Shown: positions 57,894-64,000 of the stretch, piece after piece
Layout of the letters: each line of letters begins with the position of its first letter
Position numbering within the stretch: the first letter of the stretch is position 1
Source of the DNA: Thinopyrum elongatum
Lineage: Eukaryota > Streptophyta > Magnoliopsida > Poales > Poaceae
Direction of reading: 5' to 3'
DNA length: 64,000 bases
Assembly (NCBI GenBank): GCA_011799875.1
Contig: CM022302.1
Location: forward strand, 184,194,942-184,258,941
Program-made: the position numbers and the translations under genes
The notes under the pieces: generated by a model
Seen by the model: only the letters and a program-made list of their open reading frames with translations
The model's database searches: none
Told to the model about the DNA's origin: nothing

Positions 57894-59478
57894 TGAAAGT
57901 GCAACTAATCCCCGGGTGGTTTTGGTAATTCATAACAACATATATCTCATTGAACTAATGTCCATTCAAGATAAATATTTTAGGATGTTCAATGATTGGC
58001 ATGGCATGACATAGAGATGTGGACCCCTCAAAATGCTAAGGACAAAGATTGGCAAAAGCTCAAGACTCTTCATTTCTATTTTAGGATCCAATATCACATT
58101 GAGTCCATAGGAAAGCCAATACTATTAAAAGGGGATGAGGTGTTGCTTAATGGTCTACTTGCTCGAAGTGCTTAGTGATATTGCTCCAATACCCTCAGCC
58201 ACTTTCTCCATCCAAATATGTCCAAACCCTAAACTCCAACTCAGCCCCACCAATTATTTCTATCCGGAGCCACCGAGTTCATTTGACATAGCCACTGCCA
58301 GAAACCCTAACAGTTCGGTCACACCGATACGGATCTCGGTCCCACCGAGATGGCCTTGCCAACTCTCTGTTACTCGTTGCAATTATTTCAGTCTCACCGA
58401 GATTTGCAATCGGTCTCATCGAGATGGCTTCCCAACTCTCTATTGCCTTATTGCTTCACTTCGGTCTCACCGAGTTGATGCAATCGGTGCCACCGAGATG
58501 AGGTTTGCCCTAAGCCCTAGCACATCGGTTCCACCGAGTTCTTCTAGTCGATCCCACCAAGATTCCTAACGTTCATATTTTTGAACAGATCGGTGCCACC
58601 GAGTTTAACTAATCGGTGCCACCGAGATGAGTCAAAAGTGTGTAACGGTTGGATTTTGTGTGGAGGCTATATATACCCCTCCACCCCCTTCTCCATTTGT
58701 GAGAGAGCCATTAGAACGTGCCTACACTTCCACCATTCATTTTCTGAGAGAGAACCACCTACTCATGTGTTGAGATCAAGAGATTCCATTCCTACCATTT
58801 GAACCTTGATTTCTAGCCTTCCCCAAGTTGCTTTCCACCCAAATCCTTCTTCCACCATAGCAGAATCTATGAGAGAGAGTTGAGTGTTGGGGAGACTATC
58901 ATTTGAAGCACAAGAGCAAGGAGTTCATCATCAACACACCATCGCCTACTTCGTCATGATGTGGAGAGTGGTGTCTCCTAGATTGGTTAGGTGTCGCTTG
59001 GGAGCCTCCGTCATGATGTCGAGTTGAACCAAGAAGTTTGTAAGGGCAACGAGATCGCCTACTTCGTGAAGATCTACCCGAGTGAGGCAAGTATTTCGTG
59101 GGCGATGGCCACGGTGGGATAGACAAGGTTGCTTCTTCATGGACCCTTCGTGGGTGGAGCCCTTCGTGGACTCGCACAGCCGTCACCCTTTCGTGGGTTG
59201 AAGTCTCCATCAACGTGGACGTACGATAACACCACCTATCGAAACCACGACAAAAATCTCCGTGTCTCCATTGCGTTTGCCTTCTCCAAACCCTTCCCTT
59301 TACCTTCATATGCAATGTTTTACATTCCACTATTATACTCTTAGAATTACATGTGTAGGTTGATTGCTTGACTTGTGCTAATTGCTAAAACCTGCCCACA
59401 ACTAAAATTGGGAAAAGGATAGATTTTTATTTGGTCAAGTAGTCTAATCCCCCCTCTAGACATAATTTCGATCCTACA
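57894..59478 (+). mobile_element. Copia-type LTR2
   Basis: TGAAAGTGCAAC to CGATCCTACA, 1585 bp, with TATATATA at 58668-58675 and the TCGGT/ACCGA cluster at 58235-58635. It differs from LTR1 by substitutions, small gaps and a replaced patch near 58943-58962. GAGAT follows at 59479-59483. Confidence 0.85.
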
Positions 59479-59728
59479 GAGATCAAGGGTGTTTGCCAAC
59501 ATGGTGATCACTCCTCCAAACACGATATCTCCTTGTGCATGATTTGCTTGATGCGTGAGGTGTAGCAAAAGTATTGCCCCTAAGTTGGGCGAACAACCGA
59601 TGTCAAAGTTTGCTGCTTTCGCGAGAACTAGCATATTATCCTCATTCACCTTAGAAACTTCTCCTCATGCCTGCAACAATTTAGTGATAACATAATAGAA
59701 ATAACGTATAGCAGGATTTCCAATGCAA

Positions 59729-60236
59729 CTATCTCTCGAGTCTGGCGCGCGTGCTCATCAAATTAAAGGTTTGCTTTGGGTGCGGTTCAGTGTAATCATA
59801 AACATGGCGGATGTCATCATCATTGTTGGTGAAGCCAAAGTAATCACCACTCCTGAAAAGTGATGTTGAAGTCTTGGTCCATGAGACAAAAAGTGATCCT
59901 CTCCTTTTCATATGCATTGGGCAGCGAACCAACATTATGCGAGACAGTACTAAGAAACTCAAGCGTCATGCATTCATATGTCTCATATCCCTGATAAACA
60001 AAATGTTGCAACCTGACATTATGACAAAGCAAATTGAAATCATTAGTAATGCCTAGCTTGGCGAGTGTTGGCGCACAAGCCCACTTGGTTGCTTTGATCT
60101 TCCTTGAGCTTAGTTGCCTAAACTTTCTTTTCGCTTCACGGTAGGTGAATACGATCCCCTGGGTGAAAACTTGTTGTGGCGGTGCGGTGGATGAACTCGA
60201 AGCCCTGCGTACGCGAGAAGACCTCCATGTAAACAT
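59729..60236 (-). pseudogene. Athila ORF-1-like protein, frameshifted
   Basis: Starts MFTWRSSRVRRASSSSTAPP at 60236, passes CAPTLAKLGITNDFNLLCHN and ENERITF-like positions to DQDFNITFQEW, stops at 59844, and continues in another frame as YFGFTNNDDDIRHVYDYTEP to 59729. It resembles the domain called Arabidopsis retrotransposon ORF-1 in Athila elements. A base change or frameshift near 59850 ends the frame. Confidence 0.5.
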
Positions 60237-60589
60237 CTACAAAACAACTATTCAGTCCAATACATTTAAGCAATATTGATCCTACGGCAATCATAACGTC
60301 ATACTCCTATAAAAACATTAACGAATCCAAGCCAAACTCAAATTTGGATAAAAAATATGCATCTCCTAGTCATGACAATGCTAGGCATGTAGAACAAGGA
60401 TTCATGAAAAATAACTTGTGATCGGAGGAGAAACATACCGTAGATCGATCACATGAAAGGATTTGAACTGAAATCGAGCGAGTAGAGAGATTGGGCGAAG
60501 TTTTGCTAGGGTTTGGAGAGGTTTGGAGGAAGAATAAGAAGAAAAGAGAGAGATGGGGGAAATTTACCTTCTTCCTCGGGCTTATTGGG

Positions 60590-61010
60590 GCCACCAGGAT
60601 ACGAAACGACCACTCATGCGGGCACAAGCGCTCGCATGGAACGCCATCATTCTTCCTAAAGACTTACCTGTGTCTGTGCTCATATCATGCGACCGCTCAT
60701 ACGACCGGTGGCGTCCATTTGAAACACCATCGTTCACGCTGTTCTTTTCTTCTTCTGGCCGAAGGTGTCAAACGATCGCTCAGACGGGCACACGCGCCCG
60801 TTTGGAACACTGTCGAACGCTCTAGAATTTCTCTTTGTTTTCTGCAAAAGAGTCAAACGACAGCTCGAATAGGCGCTCGTGCTATTTGAAACACCGTCTT
60901 TCCTCCTACTGCCTATAGTTGTTTTGTTCTAGAACCTCCAGCAGGTCATGCGACCGCTCATACGACCACTCGCGGTCATTTTGAAGGCCGTCTTTTGATC
61001 TTCTTCTTTC
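60590..61010. repeat. Imperfect tandem repeats of about 85-125 bp
   Basis: Four to five units share a core like CGACCGCTCATACGACC followed by a spacer and TTTGAAACACCGTC or GGAACACTGTCG. Examples lie near 60606, 60690, 60772, 60858 and 60952. The region sits between the protease remnant and the ORF-1-like gene and has no credible ORF. Confidence 0.55.
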
Positions 61011-61249
61011 AAAACTTTTCTTTTTCCTTGCTCTCCTGCGGGGTTAGTTCCAAGATAATACATAGGCATATTTCTAGGCATCCAAACATCGATTCAACAC
61101 ATAATTCAACTTGCACATCGCAAAGCCTTCACTAGAACAACTCTCCTAAACTTACTTCTTCATATAGAACTTCAATCACTTTCTTATTGAAACAAAAATA
61201 AAAACTTACTTGTCTACTTTATTCGCGTGGGTTGCCTCTCACGAAGCGC

Positions 61250-61981
61250 TTGTTTTTGGTCGGTTAGCTCGATCGTAGTGGTGATCAAGGTGGTGCAAAC
61301 ACACCAAGACCATAGCTTCTGGCATTCACAATGATGCCTTCTCCTAAGTAGGTCTTTATTTTATTTTTCCTGGGGAAATGTCTTACAAAAGGATCTTTAG
61401 TGGGTAAATCAAACCTAACATTCCCCTCAAACACATTTATCATAGCTTTGATAGTCCTTAGAAAAGACCTACCAAGAATTATAGGGCAATTGGATCTTCA
61501 GGCATATTTACTATGACAAGATCAATCATGAAGGGCAATCATTAATTTGAACTATAACACCATGCTTAATGCCTACTGGCTGAGTAAAAGTAGAATTAGC
61601 CATGTTCAAAATGATCTCGGTATTAGCATAAGGACCGAGATTGAGACTATAATAAACTGATTTGGGGATAGTGGAAACACTTGCCCCTAAATCACATAAA
61701 GCACTGAACGTATTCAATCCTATCTCAATTTCTATAGTAGGTTCAAAAGCATCCTCTTACTTAGCTGGTAACTTAATGTAGAGCTTTTTCCTTTCATCAT
61801 CAAGTTCATGTACCTTGGCTGCAACTTTTTCAACAAAGACATTATATGCTTCGTTATTACTTACCTCCGGTAGTGGATACTTCATGGATATCATCTTCAC
61901 AAAATCGGCAACAGTATAATTGTACTCTGGCACATGGCTTATGTCAGGTACTTCATCTTTCTCTTTGTTGCTTCTCACCAT
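61250..61981 (-). pseudogene. Gypsy aspartic protease remnant
   Basis: The minus strand reads DEVPDISHVPEYNYTVADFV, a TAA at 61757, then FSALCDLGASVSTIPKSVYY, which carries the DLGA active-site motif of retroviral-type aspartic proteases. After further breaks comes IILGRSFLRTIKAMINVFEG, the second conserved part. Stops at 61757 and 61526 show it is dead. Confidence 0.6.
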
Positions 61982-62306
61982 TTTAACTTCTTCAACCGGG
62001 TTAGGCTCCAGTTAACCTGCAAACTTAGCCAAAATTAGTGTTTGGCTCTCAGCTATTTTAGCTACTTGTGCCTCCATATTCTTGGATCTTCCTTCAAGTA
62101 CCTGCACATCATTTGTTAGTCCAACAACCTTACTGGTCAATTGACCAAGTAAGTTATCATGATTCTTCAAGATATTCTTGAAGTTCTCATTCTGCTCAGT
62201 CTGACTAGCAATAAACCTTTTAAGAGTTTCTTCAAGAGTATTTCTATTGCTAGCATTAGCTCCATTAAAATTATTGGATGCTCCTCCATTAGCATGATAA
62301 GGAAGT

Positions 62307-63118
62307 CTAGGAGCATATCCATAATTTCCAATTAGGATTGTAGCTATTATGAGTGATAAAATTCACACCACTAATTTCTTCATTAGTGATGGCACTTACA
62401 TTTACCTCTTCTTTACCTTTTATCAGGGAGATAAGTTCTTCAAGCTTGGCTATCAACTCCGTGTTACTTTCTTCCATGGCATTCATTCTTTTAGTGGTGG
62501 TTCTTTCAACATGCCATTGGGCATGGTTCTCTTGCATATCATCAAGTAGTTTCTTGACATCTTCTATAGGCTTTCCCATGATTGTTTCTCCTGCAGATGT
62601 ATCAAGCATAGTTTTTGACATATGAAGGATTAACCACTCCTCCATTCCATGATTGGAACAGTTTCTTATAGCTTCCTTCATTCTATCCCACGCAATCGCT
62701 AGTGGCTCACTTTCTTCCCGCTTGAAACCTGTAATTTGAAAACGTAATTGCATAATATTTGCAGGTGGACAGAAATTAGATAAAAATTTACTGCAACAAT
62801 CAGCCCAGAAGTAATATTGCCCTTAGGTAGTGTAATAAGCCATTCCTTGGCCTTTCCTCTTAAAGAGAAAGGAAATAGACGCAATTTTAGTGTGTCAGGA
62901 TCATAATCCTTTATGACTGTCATGTTTCACAATTCAGTGAAATTGTGTAAGTGCATACTGACATCCTTAGAAGCAGAGCCTCCAAATTGGTCCTGTTGAA
63001 CCATGGAACCTAAGTTCGGTTTGATCTCATACTCAGTGGCTGCTACCTCAGGTTGTGCTATAGGTTCACGCATGAAGTTGTTGCTGGGAGTAATAAAACT
63101 CCCAAGATTACAAGGCAT
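62307..63118 (-). pseudogene. Gypsy Gag (Retrotrans_gag type), broken
   Basis: From ATG 63118 (MPCNLGSFITPSNNFMREP) the frame passes an in-frame TGA at 62927, then DPDTLKLRLFPFSLRGKAKE, the core of the Retrotrans_gag domain. A one-base loss near 62810 breaks it, and it resumes at 62753 (MQLRFQITGFKREESEPLAI, DDMQENHAQWHVERTT) to 62307. It is an inactive capsid gene close to the PBS. Confidence 0.7.
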
Positions 63119-63259
63119 AGTAATCTTTTTGTTTTTTTCTCAACTGACAAGACTTGCAACTAAAATTAAACTTAAACTAAAAACAAAGAAGTAAAAACAA
63201 GAACTGAAAATTAACTTTAACAAAAACTCTAAACACAAAGACTAGGAATATTAAACTCC

Positions 63260-63277
63260 TCCCCGACAACGGCGCCA
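63260..63277 (-). promoter_or_regulatory. Primer binding site of the second Gypsy element
   Basis: The minus strand reads TGGCGCCGTTGTCGGGGA, near-exact tRNA-Asp-type PBS, 11 nt from the LTR edge. Confidence 0.8.
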
Positions 63278-63288
63278 GAAAAAGGGCT

Positions 63289-64000
63289 TGATACCTCCTT
63301 TTATTGATCCGGTATTGGAACAGAAAAAGAGTATCCCGCACCTATTTCCCAAAGGTGACCCTGGGTTATTGAACCCATGAGAGGAAGGTTCCCTTGAAGC
63401 GATGGTCTCTAGAAAGCTTTTGTCAAAGTGTCAAATCCATCTTTTGACCGGATCAGCAAGCAAATAGTGATTCAAACACTTATAATAAAAAGAGGTACGC
63501 GTATGAGGTCTTATGCTTACAACCTTCTATTTGCGCTAGGATCAAATTAGATATTAATTCGTGCCCTGAAAGTCACCCATCGAGATGTACTTGTTACAGA
63601 TTGAAGTGGGGGATGTGTCCAAATAATATCTTGACTAGCACGACTCCTACATCAAGCAGTTGTCCTACCGCATGCCCTATCCGTCGAGCGGGGTTGACTC
63701 GATAATTAAGATAATGAAATCAAACAAGAGATTTGGGTGTTTAATGACTACACCCCATTTCTCCCAAGGATATGACCCATGTTACCCTACTGAACCTTAC
63801 TGTCACCGGTGTTCGGTATAACACTTCACGGTCACCTTGCTCCTAGCCTCACCGGTGCTCGATCTCCATGATCCTGGGTACCCGCAGGGATGAAGATCGC
63901 GGACAAGACAATAGACATCTTCATGGAACAATTTTATTTCACACATACGGGACGTTATGTCAAAGTCTTCCATTGATCCCCTCAACAAATACCTTGGGTT
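63289..64000 (-). mobile_element. 5' LTR of the second Gypsy element (partial)
   Basis: Plus strand begins TGATACCTCCTTTT next to the PBS and continues to the window edge without an LTR end. No ORF is visible; it is expected to include R and U5. Confidence 0.6.

Larger units (their letters stand above)
59479..63288 (-). mobile_element. Second Gypsy element, Athila/Sabrina-like, internal region
   Basis: Minus strand: PBS at the right, decayed gag and protease, then repeats and an ORF-1-like gene toward the left. No reverse transcriptase or integrase is seen. It is cut on the left by the Copia LTR2 border. Confidence 0.7.

Overview
The window looks like intergenic DNA of a large-genome grass, most likely a Triticeae species (wheat, Aegilops, barley or rye group). 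It is filled with nested LTR retrotransposons and one CACTA transposon. I see no ordinary single-copy host gene. The Triticeae call rests on remembered family-typical sequences: a Gypsy LTR opening TGATACGTATCCAA, Copia LTRs with repeated TCGGTGCCACCGA motifs, and a CACTA end CACTACTAGGGAAAAG. It is an inference.

Region 1-44.2 kb is dominated by one minus-strand, non-autonomous LTR retrotransposon. It has LTRs of about 2.76 kb (short form) or 4.07 kb (long form) around an internal region of about 3.36 kb with no gag or pol. The sizes resemble the LARD class (Sukkula/Erika type). The best copy, 27927-44201, is a head-to-tail LTR-INT-LTR-INT-LTR array bounded by one GATAC target duplication and inserted in another Gypsy element. 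Further copies occupy 1-9670 and 11532-26288. They carry the same diagnostic variants plus many one-base indels, so much of 5.3-40.6 kb may be unpolished or falsely duplicated assembly.

Each internal region holds three gene-like units. Two are minus-strand ORFs, ORF1 (about 260 aa) and ORF2 (about 181-210 aa), which are clearly paralogous and have a dsRNA-binding-domain-like pattern. The third is a 53-aa plus-strand ORF with one membrane helix. Each has its own TATA-like box. This cargo is the most unusual thing in the window.

Region 44.2-47.3 kb is the 5' part of the host Gypsy element (minus strand: LTR, PBS, acidic ORF). That element sits in the 3' part of a CACTA transposon (47.3-49.56 kb) with a spliced Ulp1-like gene lacking its catalytic cysteine, a broken RNase H1-N/viroplasmin-like gene with a C-terminal membrane helix, and the CACTA terminus. 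Next is a non-autonomous Copia-type element (49.7-59.5 kb: LTR, PBS, gag, arrays of TCGGT/ACCGA hairpins, a (TA)n tract, a plant-transposon-protein ORF with three TAG stops, LTR). The window ends in a second minus-strand Gypsy element, Athila/Sabrina-like (59.5-64 kb: decayed ORF-1-like gene, tandem repeats, gag-protease pseudogene, PBS, partial LTR).
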